From Gimesia chilikensis (lineage in GTDB: Bacteria; Planctomycetota; Planctomycetia; Planctomycetales; Planctomycetaceae), in contig NZ_VTSR01000032.1 in the NCBI RefSeq assembly GCF_008329715.1, positions 868,001-932,000 of the forward strand: a stretch of 64,000 nucleotides of DNA. The letters are read 5' to 3'. The translations under genes and the position numbers were made by a program. Under the pieces are notes generated by a model. That model was not told the origin of the DNA. It ran no database searches and saw only the letters and a list, made by a program, of their open reading frames with translations. Below are positions 8,920 through 18,726 of the stretch, one piece after another. Each line of letters opens with the position of its first letter. Position 1 is the first letter of the stretch.

Positions 8920-11900
8920 TTATTTGTCAGCCGGTTTCTGATTGGCCAGACCGCGTGTGAAGGCTTCGTAGGCTTCGCGGTATTCTTCCGGAACCGGCAA
9001 TCGACGTGGTCCCAGGCTGTCGCTGGTTTGTTCTCTGGTACTGTTCCGGTTGCGGCGTGCCGCCCGGGGAGCAGGTTTGAGTGATTTGAGCATCTCTTCA
9101 AACTGCCGCTTACGAGCCAGGGACTCAGGAGACTGCTGGTTGTTATCCTGCATTTGCAGCTGTTTCTGCAGCCGTTCGGAAAACTGTTTCATTTCCTCTT
9201 TCGACCAGCCCAGTTCCTTCAAAAGTTCCGGATCGACTTCCTCGCGTTTGAGTTCGTCTTTGATGCGTTTCAGAACGAGGTTGGCGGCTTCTTTTCCATA
9301 TTCGAGGTTGGCTTCATCAGCGTCGGGCAGCGCTGGACTTGAACCGGCGCCCCCTGATTCACTGTCACCGGGAGCGGTGCCCCCGGTCGTCGCGCTGGAA
9401 CCTTGAGGATCGCTGGAGTTGGAGCCTTTACTGGAGCCTGTTGCCTGGCTGTTGCTCTTCTGGGATTGCCCTTTACCTGCGGATGAGCCCTGCCCTCCTT
9501 TCTGGCCTCCCTTCTGACCACCAGCTTTATCTCCTTTTTGTCCGCCAGACTGATTGCCTTTCTGATTCTGATTTTTGTTCTGGTTGTTACCCGACTGGCC
9601 TTTATTCTGCTGGTTTTGATCCTGTCCCTGTTTCTCCGGGGACTGGTTCTGTTCCATTGATTTACTGGAGCCTGAGGGATTTCCTTTGTTACCTTGCTCC
9701 TGGTTCCCTTTTTGTCCGGTGGAATCCCCTTTGCCGGGCTGCTGACTCCCTTTCTGTCCCTGGTCATTTTGGGAACTGTTGCCATTCTCTCCGTCCTGGG
9801 GACGTTTGGATTTTTGATCATTGGCTTCAGGTTTACCCCCCGGTGGCTGGTTAGAACCGTCAGGCTGATCCTGTTTCTGCTGCGACTTCTTCCCGTCGGC
9901 AGCCTGTTGCTGTTTAGGGGAGGAGGGATTGTCGTTCGACTGTTGTGGTTTTCGCATTTCAGAACCCGGTTTCTGATCGGGCTGATCATTCTGCTGTCCC
10001 TGCTTGGAAGAGGATTGCTCCGGTTTCTCCTGCGGATTGGCATTCGGAGATTTTTTGTCTCCCGGTCGCATTGCCGGTTTCTCATTCGGATCCCGCTTCA
10101 CGTCGCTGTTACTCCGCTTGGGATCAGCGTCGGGATCATTGTTTGGTCTGGCTTTTCCCTGCGGATCTCCTTCGGTTTTCATTTTGCGATCCACTTCTTT
10201 CGCATCGGAAGGCTCTTTCGTACCGTCCTCTACTCTGCCTTTTTGAGGTGGGGATTTCTGGTCTGCTGATTTTTGATCAGGATTATTTTCATTTGCCTTA
10301 GAAGAGGGCTGGGGTTTCTGGTTCTTGTCCTGGTTCTGGCCCTGACCGGGTGTGCCTTGAGAGTTTTTGTCCTGACTGGATGAAGATTCGCTGGACTTGG
10401 AATCGGCCCCATTGGATTCCGGTTCCTGCATCTGCTTATCAGAGCCCGGGCGCTCGGAGTCCTGTTTCTCAGAACCCTGTTTTTCGTTTTCTGGCTGTTT
10501 TTGATCAGAGTCTGGTTCCTGACCCTCTTTTTTCAGCTTCTCCAGAATTTTCTTGAGTGCTGTCTGGTCGTCACTGCCATCGCTGTCCAGACCTTCTTTT
10601 TTCTCCGGCTTGGACTGGGGCTGACCTTCCCCCGGTTCCGGGTTTGGCTCTGCTCCTGATTCAGGAGAATCTGATTTCTTCTGTCCACGTTGCTCAGATT
10701 GTTTCTGATCTTCGTTGCCCGGCTGCTTCTGGTCGCCGGGTTGTTTACCAGAATCGGATTTGGAATCCCCCTGCTCTTTCTGATCAGGCATCGGCTGGTC
10801 CCCGTCACCTGGCTGCTGACCGGGTTGTTTTTCCTGACCTTGCTGCTGGCCGGGCTGTTTAGGCTGGTCAGGATTCTGTTGCTGCTTCTCTTCCGCGGCC
10901 TTTTGCTTTTGTTCTTGCAGTTGTTTTTTGGCTTCTTCGGGTGAGACCGGTTCCTGGATTTCGATTTTGATCTTGGGTGTGTTCTTGCGGTTCCCGGAGG
11001 GGTGTTTGTTGTCGCGTGCTTCGACCCAGAAGTAAATTGTGTCCCCCGGATTCAATCGGAGAGGTTCCAGGGCGAGATCGTAATTGATGCCTACGCTTTT
11101 GCGATCCCCTTCGAATAGAGTTTTATCAAGAATACGAATCTGCTGTTTTTCAACACGCAGATTGAGATAGCGGAGTTTGAAATCCGGATCTTCCGCTATC
11201 ACTGAAATCGGGACCGTGCCATTGGACGGGAGTTTCAGATCCTGTTTGGGAGAGAGTAGACTGATTTCCGGTGGCAGATCGCGACGGATCATCAGTGGAT
11301 AAACAGTCGGCGAGAGTGTCACCTGCCCTGCTTCGTTCCTGCATTTGATCTGGTAGAATTTCGGGAAGGTTCCATCAGATCTCAGCTTCAATTTCCAGGA
11401 GGCGGAGATGGTATTCTTGTCGATCGATTTTTTAACCTGGAACTCTTCCAGCAAAGAGGCCGAGTCTTCTTCGTCAGAAAAGAGAACTTCAAACGATGTG
11501 ATGGGCATGTTGGTCGTAGCATCTACGGTTACTTTAGTGCCTTCATAGGCATCAATCGCACCGCCGGGCTGTTCTACTGCTGCCAGTTCCATGTAGGATG
11601 GATAATCGTAGTGGACGGAATGCACAGTCGCTGAGGGGGGCTGAATGACACTGACCTGGTATTCCTCGGAAACCGCATCACCGGCTTCGATATGGTAGCT
11701 CAGATTCTGGCGGATCCCGCGGCCATTGACGCCAACAATCAGACCCTGGAAGCGTTTGAGGGTTTCATCCATGGCTCGGAGTTTGATCGGCTCATCGACG
11801 CGCCCCTGGTCACTGGATGTGTAGAACAGTGTGACGTCTTCCGGCACTTCGCCCCGGAGATCGACAATCACTTCCAACTGGCTGCCTGCCAGAACTTCTG

Positions 11901-12561
11901 TGTTGCCGGGGGTGACGGAACTGATCTGAGTCTGGGTGGCAAACTCGCGTTCGGAGGAAAATGAGATCGCAGCCGAGAGTGAGGGCCAGATCTGTTTAGG
12001 TGAAAAGAGTGCGTAGAAACAGAGAATAGCGACAACAAACAACAGGCCGTAAGAGAGTCGCATCAGCGGGCGTCGATCCACCGCCTGTTCGGTATCGGTC
12101 TGGGAGAGCGTCAGGGCAGCCCGCTTTTCGAGTGAACTGATGATGTCCGGATTGACCTTGCGGTCGGATCGCTGGAGGTCTACCAGGTTCAACAGCGCGC
12201 CATGCATGTCTTCGGAGGTCTGTTCCAACGCACGGGCCGAGTAGAGCCGTGTCACTTTCTTGAAGTAGGGTAAAACCAGTTTCCAGACAGCCCAGCCAAT
12301 ACTGGCCAGTATCACCCCGGCGAGCATGATCAGCCGCGAGAGATGACCGAAGCCCCCCTTGATCAGCCAGTGATCACAGAGAATGAAGAGCAACAGGTAG
12401 CCCAGGAAAATCGTGGAGATACCCACTGCCGTCGTGAGCAGATCGTTCGCCTTGATGTGTGAACCGGTGCGGGAGACCTGATAGTCCACATACTCATCGA
12501 ATTTGGCGTACTGTCCGTTCCGATTTTCTGTCGATGGCGTCGAGTTGGAAGCTGTAGACAT
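8920..12561 (-). CDS. large membrane protein with about 535-residue low-complexity region (DUF4175-like)
   Basis: This 1213-residue protein has two N-terminal membrane segments (ILCDHWLIK flanks, then LIMLAGVILASIGWAVWKLV) and a third near residue 180 (GLLFVVAILCFYALF). An extracytoplasmic region of beta-rich modules extends to about residue 540. Residues about 540-1075 are an extremely biased tract rich in Gln, Lys, Pro, Ser, Gly, Asp, Glu and Asn, with short imperfect repeats such as KGGQKGGQ and QNKNQNQKGNQ. A conserved-looking helical C-terminus (LELLKELGWSKEE-type, about 1075-1213) ends with PVPEEYREAYEAFTRGL. The layout resembles the DUF4175-type proteins that follow BatA and GATase-like genes in planctomycetes. 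It is the last gene of that minus-strand cluster. Its function is unknown; an envelope or scaffolding role is inferred. Confidence 0.85.
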   Translation of the reverse strand: MSTASNSTPSTENRNGQYAKFDEYVDYQVSRTGSHIKANDLLTTAVGISTIFLGYLLLFILCDHWLIKGGFGHLSRLIMLAGVILASIGWAVWKLVLPYFKKVTRLYSARALEQTSEDMHGALLNLVDLQRSDRKVNPDIISSLEKRAALTLSQTDTEQAVDRRPLMRLSYGLLFVVAILCFYALFSPKQIWPSLSAAISFSSEREFATQTQISSVTPGNTEVLAGSQLEVIVDLRGEVPEDVTLFYTSSDQGRVDEPIKLRAMDETLKRFQGLIVGVNGRGIRQNLSYHIEAGDAVSEEYQVSVIQPPSATVHSVHYDYPSYMELAAVEQPGGAIDAYEGTKVTVDATTNMPITSFEVLFSDEEDSASLLEEFQVKKSIDKNTISASWKLKLRSDGTFPKFYQIKCRNEAGQVTLSPTVYPLMIRRDLPPEISLLSPKQDLKLPSNGTVPISVIAEDPDFKLRYLNLRVEKQQIRILDKTLFEGDRKSVGINYDLALEPLRLNPGDTIYFWVEARDNKHPSGNRKNTPKIKIEIQEPVSPEEAKKQLQEQKQKAAEEKQQQNPDQPKQPGQQQGQEKQPGQQPGDGDQPMPDQKEQGDSKSDSGKQPGDQKQPGNEDQKQSEQRGQKKSDSPESGAEPNPEPGEGQPQSKPEKKEGLDSDGSDDQTALKKILEKLKKEGQEPDSDQKQPENEKQGSEKQDSERPGSDKQMQEPESNGADSKSSESSSSQDKNSQGTPGQGQNQDKNQKPQPSSKANENNPDQKSADQKSPPQKGRVEDGTKEPSDAKEVDRKMKTEGDPQGKARPNNDPDADPKRSNSDVKRDPNEKPAMRPGDKKSPNANPQEKPEQSSSKQGQQNDQPDQKPGSEMRKPQQSNDNPSSPKQQQAADGKKSQQKQDQPDGSNQPPGGKPEANDQKSKRPQDGENGNSSQNDQGQKGSQQPGKGDSTGQKGNQEQGNKGNPSGSSKSMEQNQSPEKQGQDQNQQNKGQSGNNQNKNQNQKGNQSGGQKGDKAGGQKGGQKGGQGSSAGKGQSQKSNSQATGSSKGSNSSDPQGSSATTGGTAPGDSESGGAGSSPALPDADEANLEYGKEAANLVLKRIKDELKREEVDPELLKELGWSKEEMKQFSERLQKQLQMQDNNQQSPESLARKRQFEEMLKSLKPAPRAARRNRNSTREQTSDSLGPRRLPVPEEYREAYEAFTRGLANQKPADK

Positions 12562-12722
12562 GGAAAACCTGTGTCAGTCTGAAATCCGTAAAAAGAACTG
12601 TCCTTACGTTCTTATTATAGAATGATCGACGCCTGCGATGGAAATAATGTTCCTGTTTTTTCAGGGAGTTTCCGTTTTCGGCAGTTTTTCAGAAGATTAT
12701 CAGACAAATGCCCGGACAACCG

Positions 12723-15002
12723 TTATACCAGGCCTTTTTTCTTCCGCAGGAACCATTCCAGGGAGAGCAGCAGCACGAACAGGAGCAGAAAATACCAGTT
12801 ATCCCAGAGTGATATTCGCCTGTATCGGGTCAGGTCGTTGTTCCAGGATTTGTCCTTATTCATCCGATTGAGGAAGCTGCCCAGCTCTTCAGGAGGGACA
12901 GCTATTCCCCCCGAGAGTGAGGCGATCGTTTCGAGCAGCGAGTAGTCGGCTGCGGGATTATCCAGTTCCAGATCCCGGGGATCGACGATGAAACGTGTGG
13001 TGGCATCAAAACCCAGTGAAACGCCGTTCTGTTCTGCATGCACGGTCACCCAGTAATCACCGGGCTCCGTCGTTTGAGAAAAAGTGGTGCGGGATGTTTC
13101 TCCCGTTCCCACGACTTCGACTTGTGACGTCTTACCAGAGGGGCCAGCAACCTGGACCGTAAACTTCACATCGCTTAACGGTTTCCCTTCCGGGCCCCGG
13201 GCACCAAACAGTATGGGGACCTGGCTGCCGGGAGCGACGTTTCGAGGTTCAACCCGGGTCCAGACACTCTGATCTGAGTCATTCTCTTTGTGAGCCAGCC
13301 AGAGGATCATCTGTCGCCAGAAACGCTCGTGTTCCTTACGGTGTCCGGAGAGAAACCACTGGAAGGTCGTATCGCCGGCAAACGCCATGACCCGGGCTCC
13401 TCCCACATCGGACGCAAACAGCAGCGGTACGGCCCCGTTCCCTGCGGATTGGGCCAGGACTTCGACCGTCTCATACTTCTTACGGAGCTTATTGGCTCCT
13501 TTCAGGGGGGACAGTTCATTCCAGAGTTGGCGATTGCGGTCTGCCGAACTATCGAGTTGCATGACATAACGTTGCAGGCCCAGTGACGTGGGGATCATTT
13601 TCAGATCTTCAAAATGATGCAGGTCTTTTGCAATCCCATTTCCCGTCTGTTTTTCACTGCTACGCATTTCGACCGGAATAAAGTTGTCCAGTGGCGTGTT
13701 CGCGTAACCTCCGGGGCCGAAACTGTGATAACCACCGGTCATCAGCAGGCCGGAACCCTGATCCACCTGGGCGGCGATCTTGCGCAGCAGCGTGGGTCCC
13801 AGGAGATCCGCGGGGACATCACCGATGATGAATACATCGTATTTGGAAACATCATTCAGATCGGGGCTGGTTGGTTTTCTGCCCCCGGAAAAACCGCTGC
13901 CCATGGGGATATAGTCGAGCTGAATTTTAGGGTCATTCATGGAGCGGATGAATTTCTGCTCCGGTCGAAGCGCGTCGAAATAGGCGACCTGTACGCCCCC
14001 TTTCTGGACGGTGACGATCGTTTCCAGGCGGTTGTTCGTCTGCTTGATTTCTCCATCGAGGGGAACCGCTTCGACGGCGATTTTGTATTCTCCCGGTACT
14101 TCCGGAGTCCAGAAGAGTTCGACGGTGTCGAGCTCGTTGTTCTGGGTGGGGTGAATCTGGGTAGCGACCCGGGAATTGTTATAAGGAGCCGCGGGCAGCA
14201 TCAGGCCGGCTTCACCGATCTTTTTCCCCGCTCGATCTTCAACGAGAAGTCGGACGGTGACATCTTTCCCGGAGGCACCCAGGCTGCGGACCTTGACGGT
14301 AATCGGCGTGGTTTTCTTTTCAAAAACCAGCGGATCAATCACCAGATTTTCCATGACCAGATCCAGGGTGGTGTCCTGCAACGTGGAAGAACCAAAGCCG
14401 AGCGTGTAGATGGGGATGCCGGCATCGCCGAAATAGCTGGCCTGTGATCTGATATCGATATCATAGGGGGGAAGCGAACGTTCCGCTCCGTCAGAGAGCA
14501 GCAGAATGCCGACCAGTTGTTCCTGTTGCAGTTCGCCGGAGAGCATTTCCAATGCGTAACCGATAGCCGTCTGCTGTCCTTCCGCCTGATCGGAGAATGT
14601 TTCGACAGGTGTCAGGTCCTGTGCGAAATCAAACCGCCTGATTTTGATATTCTTATCCATCTCCTTGAACGCAGGCTGGGCGGTTTCCAGTGTTTTGAGC
14701 AGTTCATTGCGGCGGGTGGTGCTCGCGGGGCCGTCCTGAGTCTGCATGCTGCGACTGGAATCAGCCAGGATGTACAGCCAGGACTGACGGACTGTTTTGT
14801 CGGTCAGTTCGATCGCGGGACGCAGCATCATGAAAGCCAGCAGTAAGACGATCAGCAGCCGCAGACCGATCAATGTTCGCCTGATCGGCCGGGAAAAATG
14901 TCTGACGCGGCCGGGATAGGTGGTGAGAACCAATGCGAACAGCGCGATGATGAGCAGGATCATCGTGGGCCAGGACCAGATTGGTTCAAAGATTGGTTTC
15001 AT
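12723..15002 (-). CDS. VWA and glutamine-amidotransferase-like membrane protein
   Basis: The 759-residue protein starts with two membrane segments (about residues 13-30 and 45-65). A von Willebrand factor A-like domain follows, with the metal-site motif ILADSSRSMQ (DxSxS form) near residue 80. CARDB-like beta domains come next, then a class I glutamine-amidotransferase-like fold (GSGLLMTGGYHSFGPGGY, about residue 400). One C-terminal membrane helix (WYFLLLFVLLLSLEWFL) ends in a basic tail. These features are typical of planctomycete membrane proteins encoded next to BatA-domain proteins. I saw no clear amidotransferase nucleophile, so the GATase fold is probably not catalytic. It lies between the BatA-VWA gene and the 1213-residue gene, with short gaps. 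Confidence 0.85.
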   Translation of the reverse strand: MKPIFEPIWSWPTMILLIIALFALVLTTYPGRVRHFSRPIRRTLIGLRLLIVLLLAFMMLRPAIELTDKTVRQSWLYILADSSRSMQTQDGPASTTRRNELLKTLETAQPAFKEMDKNIKIRRFDFAQDLTPVETFSDQAEGQQTAIGYALEMLSGELQQEQLVGILLLSDGAERSLPPYDIDIRSQASYFGDAGIPIYTLGFGSSTLQDTTLDLVMENLVIDPLVFEKKTTPITVKVRSLGASGKDVTVRLLVEDRAGKKIGEAGLMLPAAPYNNSRVATQIHPTQNNELDTVELFWTPEVPGEYKIAVEAVPLDGEIKQTNNRLETIVTVQKGGVQVAYFDALRPEQKFIRSMNDPKIQLDYIPMGSGFSGGRKPTSPDLNDVSKYDVFIIGDVPADLLGPTLLRKIAAQVDQGSGLLMTGGYHSFGPGGYANTPLDNFIPVEMRSSEKQTGNGIAKDLHHFEDLKMIPTSLGLQRYVMQLDSSADRNRQLWNELSPLKGANKLRKKYETVEVLAQSAGNGAVPLLFASDVGGARVMAFAGDTTFQWFLSGHRKEHERFWRQMILWLAHKENDSDQSVWTRVEPRNVAPGSQVPILFGARGPEGKPLSDVKFTVQVAGPSGKTSQVEVVGTGETSRTTFSQTTEPGDYWVTVHAEQNGVSLGFDATTRFIVDPRDLELDNPAADYSLLETIASLSGGIAVPPEELGSFLNRMNKDKSWNNDLTRYRRISLWDNWYFLLLFVLLLSLEWFLRKKKGLV

Positions 15003-15047
15003 GAGAGAGTCAGTTTCACGTCAGACAGTGCTTGTCTGGGTTGTCGT

Positions 15048-17543
15048 TCAGGATGTGGATTCTTCTGAAGGTTGATCGATTTCGTAAAAATAGTTTGCAG
15101 TAAAATGTTCCAGACAGAAGACGGCCAGCAGAAGAGTGACCAGGATCGGAAAGATTTCGACACCAAGTCGCCCCGTTCGGATGGTGCGTTTCAGTCCTTC
15201 CATATCGCGGGTCATACTGTAACGTTCTGCTCCCAGGATCTGATCCAGTTCCTGATTGCTGATGGGGCGGAAATTGCTTTCGGCCGGATTGACATTCACG
15301 CTGAATCCGCTTGAGGACCGAGTGACGTTACTCGAATTATCGATAAGCTCGTAATGGCCGACGACCCGGGTATCAGGAATAGAGACCTGATGCGCTCCCT
15401 GTTTGATCTCGATGGGAAGCTGTTTCAAATCGGGGGTTCTGAGCAGGAACGATTCCGGTGTGGTGGCGGTTGCCGGCCATTGATAGATGGCAACTTCGCC
15501 AGCCAGATAGTTGGTTCGATTGGCGATTGTACGGATCAGGTAGCGGGTCAACTGGTCGGCAAACGCGAGATAAGACCAGCGGGCATACAGGAGCTGGCTC
15601 CAGCCCTGGGCATCGATACCTGTGGTCAAGACGACGACCTTACCCCTGCCGAGATTACGTTCGATGATGGCGGGGGAATGGCGGGCATCGGTGTAGCGGG
15701 CGATGACCTGGTCCGGGTTTTCCGGTTCCACACGCCAGTAGCGGTTGACTTCCATGTTTGAGAGTTCTCCGGTGCCTCCCAGATCCTGAAAATAAGAGAA
15801 TAGTGCGTGCTCATTGTGTTCCAGGTCCAGGAATTCCGGCGGGATGAACTTGAGTGAGCCTAACAGTTCCACCGGCAGGAGTTCTTGTGCCTGCCGGGAG
15901 TTGAACGAGACGATTGTCGATTCAGGTGCATCGCCGTCGCTGCCCATCAGTACTCCCAGGCCTCCCCCCTGTTTGACATAGTCTGTAAACTGCTGCCACA
16001 GACTGTCAGGCAGGCTGGTGATGTTGATCAGATAGATGGCGGCATATTCTTCCAGGGGGAGTGTTTCGATCTGGTTGAGGGGGGCGATCTCACACTGATA
16101 GCGGTTCTTTTTAAGGGTGACCAAAGGTCTGGGTGCCAGGGCATCATTCCATAGACGGGCAGAGCTGGCGTCGGGACTGACAATCAGAATCTTGGGTGGA
16201 GGCCGGGCGGTGATGGTAAAATAACGGACATCATCGGGCAGATAGGGATCAGAAGAGGTGATCCGCAGTTCTCCCTGTGTGACCGGCTGATCGACATTCG
16301 GCAGGCTCATTTCCAACTGGGGGCCCGGTTTTGCTCCGGTGGTCACATTTTCTGATGCGGGAGCATCGTCTGGAGATGCGAGCGTGGAAAGAGGACGCTG
16401 ATCCCGCTTTATCAACTGCCCTTTCTCGTTTTGTGTGTATAACTCCAGAAACGTGTCACTGGCTGTGATGCCGGTGGACGTGATTTCTGCTTTGATCGAG
16501 ACGGAATTGCCCAGTGTGATCGATTCGCGTGAAAGATCCAGGTGGGAAATTCCGATATTCTGGGGACTGGTCACTCCGACATCAATCACGTAGATTCCCA
16601 GCCATTTGAGCTTTTCCAGCTGCTGTTGAATTAACTGGGAAGGTTGGCTGCGCCAGGCGGTGCGGGCCAGATCGGTATAGATATAGATTTCCCGCACAAA
16701 CTGATCGGAGCCGGCTGACTGTGAACCTGAGGACTGGCGTTCGTTCTGGCTGCGTTTGAAGTCATCTTCCTGACGATTGATGGCAGTGCGGAGGCGATCA
16801 TCCAGGTAGAGGGACCAGGCGGATGTTTTGAGGGACTTGAGCCGGGATTTCACCGCGGTGAGGTCCGACTGAAATGGGGAGATATCTTCGCTGCTGCTGT
16901 TCAGAATTGAGACCCTGCTCTGCGCGGGGAGATTACTCAAATGCTCTTCGGCGATGGACTGGGCCTGTTCCAGTCGTGACTGGTTTTCCTGGCGGTAGTC
17001 CATGCTCAGACTGGTGTCAAACAGGAAGATCGCCGTGACCGGAATGTTTTCAGAAACGGCCGGTAACGGGGCAGAAATTTCCGCAAAGACTCTCCTTTGG
17101 TAAGGCCAGAGAACCAGGAGTGCTATCAGCAGGAACGCGGCGCCTCCGATGCCTCCCCTTAGAAAAGTGCGTCGTGTATTCAAAGACTGCTGGGAGATTC
17201 TCTGTTTCTGATAATGTCTCATCAATCCCAGGTAGGCCAGCACCGCCAAGACGATGATGGAACAGAACATGACCAGCTCGTACGTCGAAAAGCTATAATT
17301 GGCTGGCGGGAGTGAGGGACGTGTCAGTGCCAGGACAATGGCGACTATGATCAGAATTCGCAGGAGCAGGAGCCAGATGTGTCGCAGTTTCAGGCGTTGC
17401 GAGTTTTGAATCTTACGTCGCTGCAATAGCGCTAATGCAGGGAAGATCAGTTTTTTGGGTTTGGAACGAAGCAGAAAGTGGAGAATCACCGGGATAGTTG
17501 CCAGCAGAATTCCAAGTAATAAACCAGGGTGAATGAGTGACAT
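15048..17543 (-). CDS. BatA-domain and VWA membrane protein
   Basis: The 831-residue protein opens with the aerotolerance-regulator BatA N-terminal domain: PGLLLGILLATIPVILHFL, then LRSKPKKLIFPALALLQ. Three further membrane segments run to about residue 160. A VWA domain follows with AIFLFDTSLSMDYR (DxSxS). The second half holds beta-domain and GATase-like segments, including QGGGLGVLMGSDGDAPES. It ends with a C-terminal membrane helix (IFPILVTLLLAVFCLEHF). Bat proteins were linked to aerotolerance in Bacteroides and usually act with a MoxR ATPase. The gene is preceded by a lipoprotein gene and followed at 45 bases by the VWA/GATase-like gene, suggesting an operon. Confidence 0.88.
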   Translation of the reverse strand: MSLIHPGLLLGILLATIPVILHFLLRSKPKKLIFPALALLQRRKIQNSQRLKLRHIWLLLLRILIIVAIVLALTRPSLPPANYSFSTYELVMFCSIIVLAVLAYLGLMRHYQKQRISQQSLNTRRTFLRGGIGGAAFLLIALLVLWPYQRRVFAEISAPLPAVSENIPVTAIFLFDTSLSMDYRQENQSRLEQAQSIAEEHLSNLPAQSRVSILNSSSEDISPFQSDLTAVKSRLKSLKTSAWSLYLDDRLRTAINRQEDDFKRSQNERQSSGSQSAGSDQFVREIYIYTDLARTAWRSQPSQLIQQQLEKLKWLGIYVIDVGVTSPQNIGISHLDLSRESITLGNSVSIKAEITSTGITASDTFLELYTQNEKGQLIKRDQRPLSTLASPDDAPASENVTTGAKPGPQLEMSLPNVDQPVTQGELRITSSDPYLPDDVRYFTITARPPPKILIVSPDASSARLWNDALAPRPLVTLKKNRYQCEIAPLNQIETLPLEEYAAIYLINITSLPDSLWQQFTDYVKQGGGLGVLMGSDGDAPESTIVSFNSRQAQELLPVELLGSLKFIPPEFLDLEHNEHALFSYFQDLGGTGELSNMEVNRYWRVEPENPDQVIARYTDARHSPAIIERNLGRGKVVVLTTGIDAQGWSQLLYARWSYLAFADQLTRYLIRTIANRTNYLAGEVAIYQWPATATTPESFLLRTPDLKQLPIEIKQGAHQVSIPDTRVVGHYELIDNSSNVTRSSSGFSVNVNPAESNFRPISNQELDQILGAERYSMTRDMEGLKRTIRTGRLGVEIFPILVTLLLAVFCLEHFTANYFYEIDQPSEESTS

Positions 17544-17629
17544 AGATTGATGTGTCTATTGGAGAGTCTGATTGGCGATTCAGATCGTTACGATTTGTGA
17601 TCTCTTTTCTATTTCGCTCATTGAGTCAA

Positions 17630-18460
17630 CTAAAACTGCGTGCTGGGGCGTGATTCTCCGCCGCCGTTTCCGCGTTGCGGGGGCTGCAGATCAAAAGTCT
17701 CCAAGCTGAAATCGATCTGTTCCTGCAATTTGGATTTACGGACCATATTCTCGGGGATGAAAGCCAGGATGGCAGCCTGATACTCACCCGATTCAGTCAG
17801 GTAGATCTGTATTTCATAAGGGGCGCCATCGATGGGCATTTCAGGAGTAAAGGAATTGAAGGTAAACTCTTTGGGGTTGGTGTAACCCCGCTTACGGGGA
17901 AAGCGTTCGGTAACAAAGTCTTCCGTATTCAAATACTTGTTAAAAGTGGTGGAGAGCTGGTTGTTGACTTCGTTTAAAAAATTGCCAGCAGCTTCCTGCT
18001 CCTCGTTCTGCAACAGCGAGTAATTGCACAGCACATACAGATAGGCTGGGCGATCCACAGTTTCATTTTCCAGATCGACGGGGACTTCCGTTCGCCAGGC
18101 GCCTTCGAGACCAGGGAGTTTGAGATCGGCAAAATCCGGCTGTCGGGGGTCGATCGTCTGAGTCGGCTCCGCTGGTTCCGCTTCTCCATTCTCACCTGCC
18201 GGAACTGCTGCTGGTGCGGCAGCGGAAATTTCCTGAAAATCGAGGGGGGGGCGGAAGTGAATCGGAGGAGCACTCCAGGTACCAGCGAGTGCCTGATTCC
18301 GCTCATGCAGATATGAGAAATACTGCTCCGTTTCGTTGAGTCGCTGCTCGTACGTCTCTGCGCCACAACCAGAGCACAGAATCGCCAGATTCAGGCAAAG
18401 CAGAACGGGCAGGCTCATGTTTTGCTTAAGCAGGGGACAAGACAGGAAGCTGTTTTTCAT
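17630..18460 (-). CDS. lipoprotein of unknown function
   Basis: The N-terminus has a hydrophobic stretch ending in a lipobox-like LCSGCGAE, so Cys32 (counted from the ATG at 18458-18460) is the likely lipidation site. An internal ATG at 18418 would give a shorter, more typical signal peptide; neither start has a clear ribosome-binding site. The mature 245 residues include a Pro/Ala/Glu-rich linker (about residues 80-105) and an alpha/beta C-terminal region with no motif I know. It is the first gene of the cluster leading into the BatA-VWA protein (86 bases apart), so a shared envelope role is plausible. Confidence 0.75.
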   Translation of the reverse strand: MKNSFLSCPLLKQNMSLPVLLCLNLAILCSGCGAETYEQRLNETEQYFSYLHERNQALAGTWSAPPIHFRPPLDFQEISAAAPAAVPAGENGEAEPAEPTQTIDPRQPDFADLKLPGLEGAWRTEVPVDLENETVDRPAYLYVLCNYSLLQNEEQEAAGNFLNEVNNQLSTTFNKYLNTEDFVTERFPRKRGYTNPKEFTFNSFTPEMPIDGAPYEIQIYLTESGEYQAAILAFIPENMVRKSKLQEQIDFSLETFDLQPPQRGNGGGESRPSTQF

Positions 18461-18726
18461 AATTAATCACAAGCCCCATTCTGATAAAGGGTTGGGAGCG
18501 GTATATGTATTATCGACTCTACAACGGGAGTGGTTTAGTGCCTGCTGTCTGAAGTTCCTATCTGATGGTGAACAGAAAAACTTGATCCCGATCGGGTGAC
18601 TTGATTTAAATTATCGAAAATCGTTCTTTCCCTGATGTTCACGCTGATCTGATCGGATCAACTTATTGATATTGTTGATGATACAGAGGGGAACGTCAAC
18701 TTCGATCATTTTGTGTGCAGAAGTTT

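Noticed and set aside
9694-10269. A 191-codon hydrophobic plus-strand frame inside the large low-complexity gene
   Set aside because: It is the complement of the Gln/Lys/Pro/Ser-rich tract, whose reverse complement reads as Leu/Phe/Val-rich. It has no ribosome-binding site and no independent support.
13614-14447. A 277-codon plus-strand frame opposite the VWA/GATase-like gene
   Set aside because: It lies wholly within a gene with clear domains on the other strand, and its composition lacks a coherent domain.
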